Assembly (NCBI RefSeq): GCF_945859705.1
Contig: NC_079136.1
Coordinates: forward strand, 98,889,120-98,953,119
Length of the DNA: 64,000 nt
DNA from: Episyrphus balteatus
Lineage: Eukaryota; Arthropoda; Insecta; Diptera; Syrphidae
Direction of reading: 5' to 3'
The notes below the pieces were generated by a model. It worked only from the letters and a program-made list of their open reading frames with translations. It had not been told where the DNA came from and searched no databases. A program made the position numbers and the translations under genes. Numbering within the stretch: the first letter of the stretch is position 1; the number at the start of each line of letters is the position of its first letter. This document shows positions 12,563-24,944 of the stretch, in pieces.

Positions 12563-14181
12563 CACTGGTTAACAAGGTTTTTGTTACAGACACCAAGATA
12601 TACTTTTCTATAGGTTTTTTGGGTGCTGAGCTCGAATCCGTAGTCAGAACAATTCTACCACATCACGTTTTTGAGATAATCCCGTTAGAAAATCGAAAAT
12701 GCCGCTTTTTACCAGTTTTCGAGATTATTTCTTAGCTTTTGGTTATTTGTTTTAAATAAATTTGTAACGGTTTCTAATAGAACTAAATCTTGTCTTTCTA
12801 AATCCGTTTAAATCTTTTAAAAATCTCTTATCTTCTTTGAGAAATCTGAAATTGAAATCAACGTGTTTGGTATATCTCATATTTATTTGCTTTTATAGGT
12901 CGTTTCAAATCAAAAGTCCCATGGAAAATTGAGCAAAAATAAAAAAAACTCATTCGCTTACTGGAAGGAAGCATTTATGAGGCAGCTGAACTTTTTCTAA
13001 AATTACGATAAAATAATGAAGAACAGTTCTTGATATCCCTAGTTTAATTAATTGATCCGTCTGTGAGATTCACTGGGTTAGCCCCAGAAAGCGGAGGCAA
13101 GTCTCCCGGGCTTGCATCACTCCATATCCGCGGACAATACAAAAAAACATACAATTATTTTATTATTTATCATTTGAAGGCAGTTGGGATAACTTTGCCG
13201 AAGATATTGTTATAGGACTAGGTGAAGATGGACCAGAAATGTCCAGTTTATATGATAGCAATTCATAACTTAAAATTCTATTCACATCTTTTCATTTGTA
13301 TAACTGGGCAGTAAATATCTTATTTTTATTTTTCAATTATTTTGGAGTCGTCACCATGGAAATCAATAATAAACAATTTCAGATTTTTCGTTTGTTTATT
13401 TTTTTCTCTAGCATTTCTTTCATTCAAACAAGCATGATTTGTTGTTATTTCTGAGTTGATTTGTCGCAATGAGATAATAAAATTGAGTTTTTTGTTTATT
13501 TGTTCTCAATTTTATTGGAAGGGAGAAAATAAACTCTGAGTCAGGACTTTTGATTTGAAACGACCTATAATAGTAAATCTCGAAATGTTCTTTGCCAATC
13601 GCTTTCAAATTTTGACACAACGTTTCATTTACATTCCAGTAAGTTCTTATCTTGTTTTTAACAAGAAAAAAAATTATATTTTTCTCACTAGTAATTATTT
13701 AGTATAAGTATCTGACACGGTCACGCTTTGATGTATCTCACTGCGATTCACCACTTTCGCAAATATAAGAACTTGCAAGATTCTAAATGGAACGTTGTGT
13801 CAAAATTTGAAAGCGATTGACAAAGAACTTTTCGAGATTCGCTATTAAAAGTAAATAAACATACCAAACACGTTGATTTCAATTTCAGATTTCTCAAAGA
13901 AGATAAGAGATTTTTAAAAGATTTAAACGGATTTAGAAAGACAAGATTTAGTTCTATTAGAAACCGTTACAAATTTATTTAAAACAAATAACCAAAAGCT
14001 AAGAAATAATCTCGAAAAGTGGTAAAAAGCGGTATTTTCGATTTTCTAACGGGATTATCTCAAAAACATGATGTGGTAGAATTTTTTTGACTTCGGATTT
14101 GAGCTCAGCACACCAAAATCCTATAGAAAAGTATACCTTGGTTTCTGTAACAAAAAAAAAGTTTAATTTTGTTGACCAGTG
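12563..14181. mobile_element. Fold-back MITE, CACTGG family, copy 2 (interrupted)
   Basis: Same family as 870-1762, with ends CACTGGTTAACAA and TTGTTGACCAGTG and a 3-bp flanking duplication TTA. The left arm is interrupted at 12894-13569 by another transposon; removing the insert restores the uninterrupted text TTTGCTTTTAATAGTAAATC seen in copy 1. The loop (about 13660-13800) is in the opposite orientation to copy 1, as expected when a palindromic element inserts in the other direction. Arm identity with copy 1 is very high. No protein is encoded. Confidence 0.85.
12896..13567. mobile_element. Nested TA-flanked element inside the CACTGG MITE
   Basis: A 672-bp insert with 24-bp perfect inverted ends starting TAGGTCGTTTCAAATCAAAA, flanked by TA on both sides (12894-12895 and 13568-13569). 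The empty site is visible in copy 1, so the boundaries are exact. A TA duplication with short perfect ends fits the Tc1/mariner group, but no DDE transposase is readable. The interior around 13050-13270 is less AT-rich than its surroundings and stays open in one plus-strand frame for about 70 codons, ending after ...EDGPEMSSLYDSNS. Whether this is captured host sequence is unknown. Confidence 0.85.
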
Positions 14182-17100
14182 TTATTTTTATAGATATATA
14201 ACACATTGTGAAGACAATAAGGCAAAGTGAGAGGAATATGAAGTTTGAAATTAATAATAGTCTGTAATGAATTGTATAGTATGAGTAGTGTCTGCTTGTA
14301 ACAGGAAATTAGGTTATTGAAAATGAAATCAATTCAAACAAACCTTGCTATGACATAGACAAATAGATACTCAAGGATAGAAAAGCTCTTCAATTTTGCA
14401 AATTTTTATCAGAATGTAAGATAGTGAGAAATATAATGAAAATGATAATTCAGTTTGATTTGTAGGAAAATGATTAATTTTCAACCGAAAACGTCTTGAT
14501 TGTTTTTAAAAGCAAAAATTACTTCTTCTAGATAAGTTAGTAGGAATGGTGCTCATGAGCACAATATAGCTTTATTACCTTATTACCGCTGTGATCAACA
14601 GTTTAAATACCATAAATCCAGTAACTTGTGGGGTTAAGATGGTTTAAAAATTTAATGATACTAAGCTACTGAGCATTTCATAACGCAGAATAGCATAATA
14701 TTATGTACCTATGAAAAAAAGATTCAAAGCTTTTGAGGGTACTCATCAAAATTTTGTTCTTCGAAGTCGAAACAAGAGCTTATCAGAGTCTTGGTAAAAG
14801 TTTTTATCAAGCAATCAGTTTCTGGGTCTTAGAAAAACTGCACTGAGACAAATTAGTCGGGTAACTATTTTTTATTTTTGACCCGACACCGAGTAAAGTA
14901 GGGATATGTAAGTGTTCATCTGTTGAAATATAGCTTCGAACCTTTTTATCGTAATTTGACATATAAGGTACCGTTGTACAGTGCGGTATTTTGGTCGTAA
15001 GGCTGGCCACCAAAAACATATTTGGGCACATTTTTCACATCAAATAGGTACCAAATGACTTAAAAGTTATTTGGAAGATGAAATTTTGTTTTTGGTACAC
15101 TAAAATCTACTTAAGTGCTTACCCACTTACCTCCCGATAAAAATAAAAAAAAAAGAACGTACAACACCTCGATATCATTTTTTTTTTAAGCTTAAAATGT
15201 ATTCTTTATTTTGTAATTGATTTTGTATAAAATTTTGAAATACTTAGGACATTTTTTATCATTATTCAATATGGCATGGTAATTTTTAGTCAAATACTAA
15301 AAACTATATCCTAGTTTCTAAGAAATTAAAAAAAAAACTGTAAGATACTTTTTTCCCGGAAAACCTTTTTGTTTTTTTTTTATGTTAAGAATATTGTGTC
15401 AAAATTTGAGGAAGTTATGAGAACATATTTTAATACTTGACTCATGAACTTTTTATACAAGTACCTATTCAAAACTTTAAATCGTTCTCCCTACAACTAA
15501 CGTTTTCGGAGTCGGTGTCCCTCATAACCTCAAAACTACTGCACCGATTGAAACTTTGAACATTTCTTCTGTACATTATTACACGGTATCTCTGGACAGT
15601 TTTTCTTAATAATATATAATATGTTTAATGGAATATTATAAAAAATTTATTAGTTAGCGTCTATTTTAAAGAGTTTTATCCAAATACTCTATTTTTTCTT
15701 AGTCGCAAACTTGGACAAGCTTTTGAAATGTAAGATTGTTCTACATCAGCAGTTAAATAAAATATGTGTTTGACTTTGTTGCGGATTGTTGCGCATACAA
15801 TACAACGTAAGAAAAATGTAGTTAGGGCCCTTACGAGCTTATGGGAAGTATACTAATTGGTATGGAAAAATTGAGTTAAATATACAAATAAATTTAATAC
15901 AAAAAAACTCGGAAAATACACTTTTTTTTAAATCGAAAACCACCTTATACTTATTTCAACTAGTGCTAGTTGTTGCTAGTATAGTTGCAACTGATAGTGT
16001 CGCGAATAGAGGTGACCAATTAATAGATAGATACCTACACAAAGAATAGCCTGGTTATCTACCTGTTATGGGACACGAGCTCGATTCTTGGGGGTAAAGT
16101 TGATAAAATTGTTTTATGACGTTGCAGGTCAAAACGCCGCACTGTGCGTTGGAAGCACCTTGCTTGTTCCCTTATTAACGAAAATTAAACTGAATTAAGC
16201 GCCCTTAAAGTGACTACCTCGTATTTTCTACAGTAATGCTTACTCTTTCTTCAGCTTACTCCTAAAGGGTATATCCTTGCCTGGCCAAAACTTCCGCTCG
16301 CTCATTACCTAGGCACTCAAATAAGAGTGGCAATGTGTTTGGAGCTCACAAATTTAGACTTAAAACCAAATTTCGAATTTATAATATCAGTTGGCAAGAA
16401 CAGGAAATCAAAGTGTCTCTGAGAGAAAATGCGTCAATCCTTCTCATAAATTGTTTATTTCTTTTTTTTTTTTTCTTGCCTTACTTTCGATAGAATTCAC
16501 CTCTCAATTTCGAAAAAAAATTAGCCAGAAACTAAATGGTTTTTGCCATGGATACATATCCGTTATACATTAATTATATCAATAGCGACATGTTACTGTG
16601 ACACATATCAATCCGGATATGGATGTTTGCCATCGCATGTTTTTTTTTTTTTTTTCTTATTCATTGCAAACCAGACAAACCTAATGCCTTCACAAACCAA
16701 ACGCTTTAACCTGCTATCCAATCAGCCATATATACATTTGAAAAAAAAAAAATGTCTCCAAAAGTTGTTTATCTTATTTTATAATTGATGAGATTAAAAC
16801 AAGTGCTTCGAGCTTCAGCTACTCTCACACAACAACAACAACAAAAACAGCAATAACAAATAGATACCTTTTTACAGACTTGCCAGGCGGAAGTTTGATT
16901 GATGATTGACTGAACATGTATCTATGACAATCTCTAATCGATTTGCAATTTATTTTCTTTATTTTTTTTTTGTAATGGTGCAAGTAGGTATATATTTTTT
17001 TCTGTGCACTTTTTTTTGTGTTGTTGCAAAAAATAGAAAATTAAATGAAAATTCATAAAAATAGAAATAAGGCTGAAATATTAATTTGAAGGGGGCGAAG

Positions 17101-17473
17101 TTAAGGAAATTGACATTGAAATTTTAATATTTGTCATAATTTAATACGAGTGGGATAAATTAATATTATTGATTGATTGATTGATATTCAAATGGTAGAC
17201 TGCTTGAAGCTAATTAGAAGTAACTCTAAACGGTTAATGCTAAGGAGCTAGAATTGTAAATTATAAAGTAACTTTTCCGGGTTTAATTTTATGTGTTTGT
17301 AGGTACCGAAATTTATTAAGACAATTGGAGTTTACTGATCTTTAGCGAAAAGGGCCAATCTACATTTCATTGATAAAAGATTAACAATCGATATTATGTA
17401 TTATTACAAACGACATTAATTCTGATTTATGAGCCTAGTGCTATTCGAAATGTTTTAAGTTCAAACAGAATTA
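14182..17473. other. AT-rich DNA, no confident feature
   Basis: No gene is seen. At about 15515-15565 the text CAAAACTACTGCACCGATTG followed by AAACTTTGAAC resembles the phrase recurring in several repeats of this window, so a repeat relic is likely. At about 16040-16110 there is weak tRNA-like text (GAGCTCGATTCTTGG) that I could not fold into a tRNA. A (TTGA)-type short repeat lies at 17168-17184. Confidence 0.4.
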
Positions 17474-19496
17474 CACGGTGTAACACTCAAAATATACGCG
17501 GGCGGAGACCTATCAGGTTTTGTAGAACTAGTCGCACTGAATACGAAACGGTATTTGAAAATCTCCTAACACCCCCAAAATCTGGAGTTACGGGCAAAAA
17601 ACGGTTTTTTGGACCTTCACCCATTGAAAAAATTCTAGCTTCGACAATTTTTTCCATTTTCGATTTGTTTACAGTTTCTGATAGAAGATAAATATACCTT
17701 TTTAACAATGTATAAAACATGTAACTCGGTTAAACCACTTAGAATTTATAAGATGTCAAAGTTCAAAAATTCAATTTTTTTTTGTCATTTGCCCAAATTC
17801 GGCATCAATTTAAAGTATATGTTTTCAAAACAACATGCTATTTAAAAAATATATTCTAAAACTATATCTATTTCCCAATTGATCGAGGTATTTTTTATGA
17901 AAATCACTTCAAAATTGGCTTAGAAAAAAAAATTTTTCGATTTCAACCCAGATACAGAAATTCGAACTTTTAGGTATAGAACAAAAATGTTGTTTCGGCA
18001 CGTAGTAGGATAAGTTGGGCGCCAGGATTTGATGAAGGGTTTTTGTAGAGAAGCTCAATACAAACGTTTTTTTTTTCTTTGGGAGGGGGGTCTATCTCCC
18101 CCCATTTAGGTGGGAGGGGCATTTTTCTAAAAAAAATTATCAAAATAAAAAAAAATTATTAAAAAACAACGGCAACACTTACAGTAATAAATGATACCAT
18201 TTCCAAAAGGCAAAATTGTGCATTTGATTCTAATTTTTAAATCAATATAATATTACCAATAGTTTTTGAAATAATCGATTTCAAAGTTAAAAATAGGGGA
18301 AAAAAAAATTTTTAAAACTCATTTTATACTATTTTTGTCCAGACTGTGAGTTTAAGTAAAAAAAATTACTCACACAGAAAACTGCCTCAATTGATTCCTT
18401 ATCAAACCGTGAAAACTATATGTTTCTATGTCTTCTGGTTTTTGGGAAAATTGAAAAATTATTTTATCAGATTTTTCTTTTTTCAAAATATTTTTTGTTT
18501 TTATTTGTTTTTATTTTTCAATTTTCTCAAAAACTAGAAGACATAGAAACATATAGTTTTCACGGTTCAATAAGGAATTAATTAAGGCAGTTTTCTGTCT
18601 AAGTAATTTATTTACTAAAATTCACAGTCTGGACAAAAATAGTATAAAATGAGTTTTAAATTTTTTTTCCCCCTATTTTTAACTTTGAAATCGATTATTT
18701 CAAAAACTATTGGTAACATTATATTGATTTAAAAATTAGAATCAAATGCACAATTTTGCCCTTTTGGAAATGGTATCATTTATTACTGTAAGTGTTGCCG
18801 TTGTATTTTAATAATTTTTTTTTTATTTTGATAATTTTTTTTTAGAAAAATGCCCCTCCCACCTAAATGGGGGGAGATAGACCCCCCTCCCAAAGAAAAA
18901 AAATGTTTGTATTGAGCTCCTCTACAAAAACCTTTCATCAAATCCTGGCGCCCAACTTATCCTACCACGTGCCGAAACAACATTTTTGTTCTATACCTAA
19001 AAGTTCGAATTTCTGTATCTGGGTTGAAATCGAAAAATTTTTTTTTCTAAGCCAATTTTGAAGTGATTTTCATAAAAAATAATTCGATCAATTGGGAAAT
19101 AGATATAGTTTTAGAATATATTTTTTAAATAGCATGTTGTTTTGAAAACATATACTTTAAATTGATACCGAATTTGGGCAAATGACAAAAAAATTGAATT
19201 TTTGAACTTTGACATCTTATAAATTCTAAGTGGTTTAACCGAGTTACATGTTTTATACATTGTTAAATAGGTATATTTATCTTCTATCAGAAACTGTAAA
19301 ATGGGTAAAAAATTGTCGAAGCTAGAAGTTTTTCAATGGGTGAAGGTCCAAAAAACCGTTTTTTGCCCGTAACTCCAGATTTTGGGGGTGTTAGGGGATT
19401 TTGAAATACCGTTTCGTATTCAGTGCAACTAGCTCTACAAAACCTGATAGGTCTCCGCCCGCGTATATTTTAAAACCTCATTTTTGTAACACCGTG
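17474..19496. mobile_element. 2.0-kb fold-back element, CACGGTG family
   Basis: A long palindrome: ends CACGGTGTAACACTC and, reverse-complemented, CACGGTGTTACAAA, with a 3-bp flanking duplication TTA. The arms pair almost without gaps over about 1 kb each; for example GCGGGCGGAGACCTATCAGG (17499-17518) returns in reverse at about 19449-19468, and AACCGTGAAAACTATATG near 18404 returns in reverse near 18550. The loop is roughly 18470-18520. The arms contain a G/C-run block (18076-18120) shared with the CAGGGTGATT family at 50617 and 56404. Open frames inside it occur as mirror images in both arms and have no recognisable protein domain. CAC ends with a TTA duplication suggest the CMC group; no transposase is present. 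Confidence 0.85.
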
Positions 19497-22400
19497 TTAT
19501 TATTAAGTGTTGAAATGTAAAAAGTGTTTTGCACTTTGGTGGATCGTGGATATAAAAGAATTACAACTTGAAATTCGGTCAGATGGTGAATTCTAAATAA
19601 TAAATTCTAAATATTACTCTCCACTCCCCATCAACCACTCGATATCTTTAATCAGCAGAATTTTCAAACTTTACATAGAATTGTATTTAAAATTTTTAAA
19701 ATGTCAAAATAAAGACCAAAAAGTTCATGCCTATAGCCAACGAAAGAGCTATTTATTCGAAAAGTTTGTGTGTGTTATTTATTGTCAAGGTAATGAAATC
19801 ACATCAAAACATAAATGCCCAAAGAGGAGCCAAGTTCTCTAAGAAGAAATAGTGTTACCAATAAGTCTGGCACCAAAATAATGCAGACATAAAAATGCGG
19901 CAAGTGATTTCTGCTTCCTTAATTTAGGTTCATTTTTTCACTATTTAAGGTTTCGCTTTGGTAATTTATAGGTGGGTCCAGGATATAGGTACCTTATTTA
20001 ATCTTATGAGTAGGATACTTTTTTTTTGATAAATGTGAAGTCATTTATTTTGTACAAAGGAACTGTATCCGTAAGTATCAATAATAAGTTCAATGGATGT
20101 TAAGTGATTTTTCCTTTATAGCTGTAAAATATAATTTGAAACCTTAAAGATTTCATTTGAGACGTTCGCACGTTCTTACTCTTATGGTACAAATTTCTTT
20201 TAATTACCAAAAAACCTTTCCCAAGAAGTTTGAAGTAGACAAATTTAATTTCATTTTTATCAACTCAGTCCAAAGTTGATAAAAAAAAATACAAACGAAT
20301 TGAATACCTCCTCCTTTTTGGAAGTCAGTAAATATAATGTGTTCACGGTGGCGTATACGTGTCTTTTTTTTATCAATTTAATGCATACAGAGAATGAAGG
20401 AAAAATGGGGCTTAAGGGGTTTCATTACTTATAATATGTAAATGTAAAACGTTTGGAGGATAGCAAAGTTTGAAAATTGATATACATATATGTATAGAAA
20501 CAATCGAACATTTAGATTTTTGAAAATTTTATTTTTTGATTAAATAAAAAATATTTTTTTTTTCCAGTACGTAGGAGGGAGGTGGAAAATTAAGGACAGG
20601 AGTACATTTGGACAAAACAAAAAAAAAATATATCAACATTTTCAGTATAATTTTACAATGAAAACTGTTTTTTTTTTTTTCAAACAAACAAAAAAGAAAG
20701 CTGGAACCCTATTTTTAATCTCAAATATAAAGATTTATCCACAAGAAATGCATAGTTAAGGACGAAAAACTTTTTTATTGTTATATTTAATTTAAATGCG
20801 AAGAGATTATACAATAATCTTAGGATATTATGCAAGGTTTAAAAAAAAATTATTTTTAGTTTGTACGACACCTTTTGGCACATTCTTATAGTAAACAAGG
20901 GGCACATTTGCACATGCTAAATTTAAGCCTGTACATTTTAATTAAAAATATGCTGTCGACTCTTAAACAATTTCTTTGTTCACTTCAAGTTGAGTTGAAG
21001 TGAAATGAAATTTCCTTGAAAATAGATGCTTCATAAGATAACTTTACTATATTTTCCTTAAAGTTTAAAGTATTTGTCTAATCAGAGTAAAAGTTGGAAA
21101 ATAAACTAAAAAGACAGTTTTATTGAACTTTTTATAAGTACCTAATGTACCCAGTGTTTTTTTTGTTATTTATGGAATATTCTCAACAATGTTATACCAT
21201 TTTGAAAAGAGAATTGAACACACCAATTTTTAAGGTAACTTGCCGAAATATCGTAGTGCATTTATTAGAATTAGAGTCATGTAAAATTTTTTAGTACTTA
21301 GTCGGGCAAAAAAGTAATATTTGCTTTAAAACTGATGCAGCTGAGTTAAAATTTTTAAATGCAGTTGGTAGCAGGGTTATTCAAGTTTCAAGGTTCCGTA
21401 ACAAAAGAAAAAAGTGAGAAAAATTAAGATTTGTAGTCACGGCACATGAAAAACCGTCACAGGGTGATCATTTTTTCGACTTTTTTTCAAATGCCCATAA
21501 CTCACAAAATATATGGCTGCGATTTTTTTTTATTATTTTTCTGATAACTGTCACCACCTACCCTATCTACCGTTTTCGTTTCGTTGTTAACTTTTGGGAC
21601 ACCCTGTATACTACTTTGAAACCTTTGTCGGTCGTGTAGTAGGTGCTGCTGCAGTAAATGGCAAGCATTTTTTGCCCATCAATGTTACAGTTAATCCGTC
21701 AGATTTCCTTATTAAAATTCGATGGTGAGGCTGACGAAAAAGATGTCCAAAACTCAATAATTATAGAGCAGAGGTACAAAATTGGGCGGATCTATAATAA
21801 AAATTGGGTGTAACGAAAAACACATTACATCCATAACAATCAACCTTGAACTGATTTGTTTTTAGGAAAAAAAAAAAAATCAGAAAATACTTTTACTTTC
21901 TGTGTAGGAAATACTTGCATTCTACCATGCACAGAATTAAACTAAAACAGGTATTCAAGAGTCGTTAATTTCATACACTTATCGACCATGGCAAAACGCT
22001 TAATAAAATTATTCATCTTGTAATAGTCTTGTGCAGATGATGTTTACCAATGTCGTTTATAATTTAAAGTCGATACTTTTTTTTTTCTTACTTCGGGATG
22101 TAAACAAATTAATGACTTTAATTTGCCAATATGTGAACTTTTTCATTTCGCGTGCCAAAAATACATATTTAATTTTGTTAATTTGTTTGCAAATTTATAC
22201 AAGAGTATTGAGGGCTTATAGTTGTATATGTAGGTAAATGTACTTCCTGAAGAGTATTTTTTTTTTTTTTTTTTTGGTCATTGACCAAAGTCATGGTCAT
22301 AGTCAGTATAATCAACAAGATGCAGTTCAGAACTGGGATCTTGATAAGGAAAAAGTTGATAGTTTTCAGTTTATAATGGATAGCAATTGCACTGAATATT

Positions 22401-24329
22401 TGCGTTTATTTATTTTGGATGCTCAAAGAAAAATTTAAAAGCGAAATTCAAGAATATGCACCACTTTTAAAATAAAAACAATACTAACGCAAGTAAAAGA
22501 ATAACTTCCAACCAGACAGATAAAAAAGATACTTTAAAACGCGTAACTCAAGGATTTTTTCAGAATTTTAATACTCTGTTTATTATTGAAAAATACAAGT
22601 AAGTCTCGTTAAGATGTTTATTCCAAGATAGCGGTGGGTCTCAACCACCTTATTTGATTTATTTTAATATAAAAAAATCATATAAAAAAATGTCTAATAT
22701 AAATTCATTACTGCAATTAATATTCACCTCATGAAATTAACAGATATCAATCATTGATAATTTTTAAATCGCGTGGCAAAATATACAACGCGAGATATAT
22801 TTCTCGCCTACTATATTGGTTTTCACCTTTAATTTACGTAATTTGTCAGAATCATTACTTTTTTTTTTTGCAATTTGTCTTCGCTCATCCGACAGACTGC
22901 CTGACACCTGACAGTTTAATATGCGCTTTTAAATCTATAAACAAGTAAATAAGTAACTTCGTATAATATTAAATATATTTTTTGGAAGCAACAAGGTAAT
23001 GAGTATAATCAAATTAAACGCGCGCCATCGTAACTCAAATGAATTTTTTTTCTCAAGCCAGTTAAAATTTTTAGCAAAAATCAACAGAAGAAGGAATTTA
23101 TGTTAACATGCATTTACAATATTAAAGTACCTACATACGAAAATTTAGGTAAAATATTGACATTCGACAGGAGTTTTTAAGCTATAAGTATTGGTATCTG
23201 TTTTGTGAAAGTCCCTAATATATTCGAAAAAGTGAAATTTTGTAAAATTACTTGCATCTGCACAAAAATATTTGACTAGTCTCCCTACTAATAAGCCATT
23301 ACACACGACCCAGTTGCGTGTTTCTCTACATCTGCCTGTTTCCCATGTGCCTTTGTGTTAGTATAAAAGACGTAGTGTGCACTCAAAATATCAAGAGCTT
23401 TGTTTTCATTCTAAAATTCCTGATATTGTCCTTGAACACTGATAAATGTTACCTACAGTGCAATGTATCAAGTAGTTTTGCTCAAGTTCATTGAGATAAA
23501 TTTTTATGCAACAAAAAAAAAAAGAAAAAAAATCACACACAATACGTAAAGTGGAAGATCGAACCAAAGCCAACGTAATAAACACTTTTGAGAACAAAAC
23601 AAAAGGAAATAATAGTTATTGATTCATTGAGTAGAGCAAAAATAAAAGTATAAGAATCAAAACTGACAGCTACAACAAGCATGTGTATAGTGTTAAGGAC
23701 AGGGTCATGGTATTATTTTTGTTCCACTGAGCCAATTATAGAATTTTACCAATAATAAATTATTATTATTATAATGACTGCGCCAATATATCAGATAATT
23801 GAACCAAAACACAATTATGTAGTTACAATAACCCTTTAGCCTTGTGTCATGTGTAAAAGGCTATTATTAGTGAATCATTTAAGGCAGAGAAACATAATGT
23901 TTTCATTAAAAATAAGCTCTTTTGCATGCAATTAAGAGCAATGTGCTCGGGGTTGGCTTCGTATGACAGCAGGTGCTTGTGAATTTATTTTTTGTTTTGT
24001 GTGGAGCCACAACATTATTTTGACACATTTTCCTGTTCGTACGCATTTTTGTTGAAAGGAGAATGCCCAAAAAAAAAAAACCAGCATCGATACGAATGAG
24101 ACCTATATGAAAGGGCATCAATAGTAGATAACAAATATTTTTTTCAAAAAACTATCCCCGGAACTTGCCATGACGATTCTTATTTTCAAACTAAGTGTTT
24201 TTTAGGCCAAAACTTTTTTCGAGGAAGTCCGATTGTCTTCGTTTTAGTTTCATGAGATGCAGCATCGAAAAATAGCCTTTAATAATGGGCCATAAGCTAA
24301 GGTTGGTTTTTAAATGACGATGTTAGATT
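19497..24329. other. AT-rich DNA with short repeat relics
   Basis: No gene is seen. Around 19818-19905 the text GGAGCCAAGTTCTC and TCTGGCACCAAAATAATGCA is a diverged copy of the arm of the perfect hairpin at 26487-26832. A short palindrome TTCACTTCAA...TTGAAGTGAA lies at about 20979-21006. At about 21460-21613 a segment running from CAGGGTGATCATTTTTTCG to CTTTTGGGACACCCTGTATA looks like an old mariner-type end pair, but only 7 bp pair. Poly(T) and poly(A) tracts are frequent. Confidence 0.4.
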
Positions 24330-24944
24330 GTTTTTGGTCAAAATGCACAAAATAGACAAATGACCAACTGGGTGTATGTGTATGTGGGTGATAATGTCAA
24401 ATGATTGGAATCATAGATGGGTCTTTGATTTGGATGTAAAAGATTCGAAATTGTTGCAGACCCTGGTGAGGCAACTCAAAAATTAAGTGCATCAACAATG
24501 CAGTTATTTAAACAGGGACGATATCTAGGAAAAAACGTTACCACATCATTGATTTTTCTTCCACGATACGAAAGAATTTTGTTCAAGATGGTTTAATTGT
24601 TGGCTTCTGACAAAATATTGCACTTGAAAACGCATACTTGAAGTGCATATTGTGGTTAGATTAATCCGTAAAAACTTTCAAAAACCAGACAATTTGGTAT
24701 AAGCCAAGGAAGATCTATCTGATGGCAACAATTTTTTCTAGGTTTCATCCTTACGTAAAAATATGCATTTTTAATGCACTTTATTTTGGAATTACCCCCC
24801 TAAGGCCCTAGGGTTTGCAAGAATTTCATATCTTATGCATCTAAATCAAAGACCCATCCAACATACCAATTATTTTATGTTATCACTCGCATCCAAATAA
24901 TTAGAGTGGGTCCTTTGTCTACTTTGTGCATTTTGACCAAAAAC
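24330..24944. mobile_element. Diverged fold-back element
   Basis: The left arm starts GTTTTTGGTCAAAATGCA at 24330 and its complement ends the right arm at 24944. The arms pair over roughly 130 bp (ACAAAATAGACAAA against ACAAAGTAGACAAA, GATGGGTCTTTGATTT in both) with many substitutions, so this copy is older than the other fold-backs here. The interior has no reading frame of note. No target duplication could be recognised. Family unknown. Confidence 0.6.

Noticed and set aside
16040..16110. tRNA-like text with GAGCTCGATTCTTGG
   Set aside because: No acceptor stem, D arm or anticodon arm could be drawn, and the B-box match is weak.
21460..21613. Possible MITE between CAGGGTG and CACCCTG
   Set aside because: Only seven bases pair and no target duplication is seen; noted as a possible mariner relic but not called.
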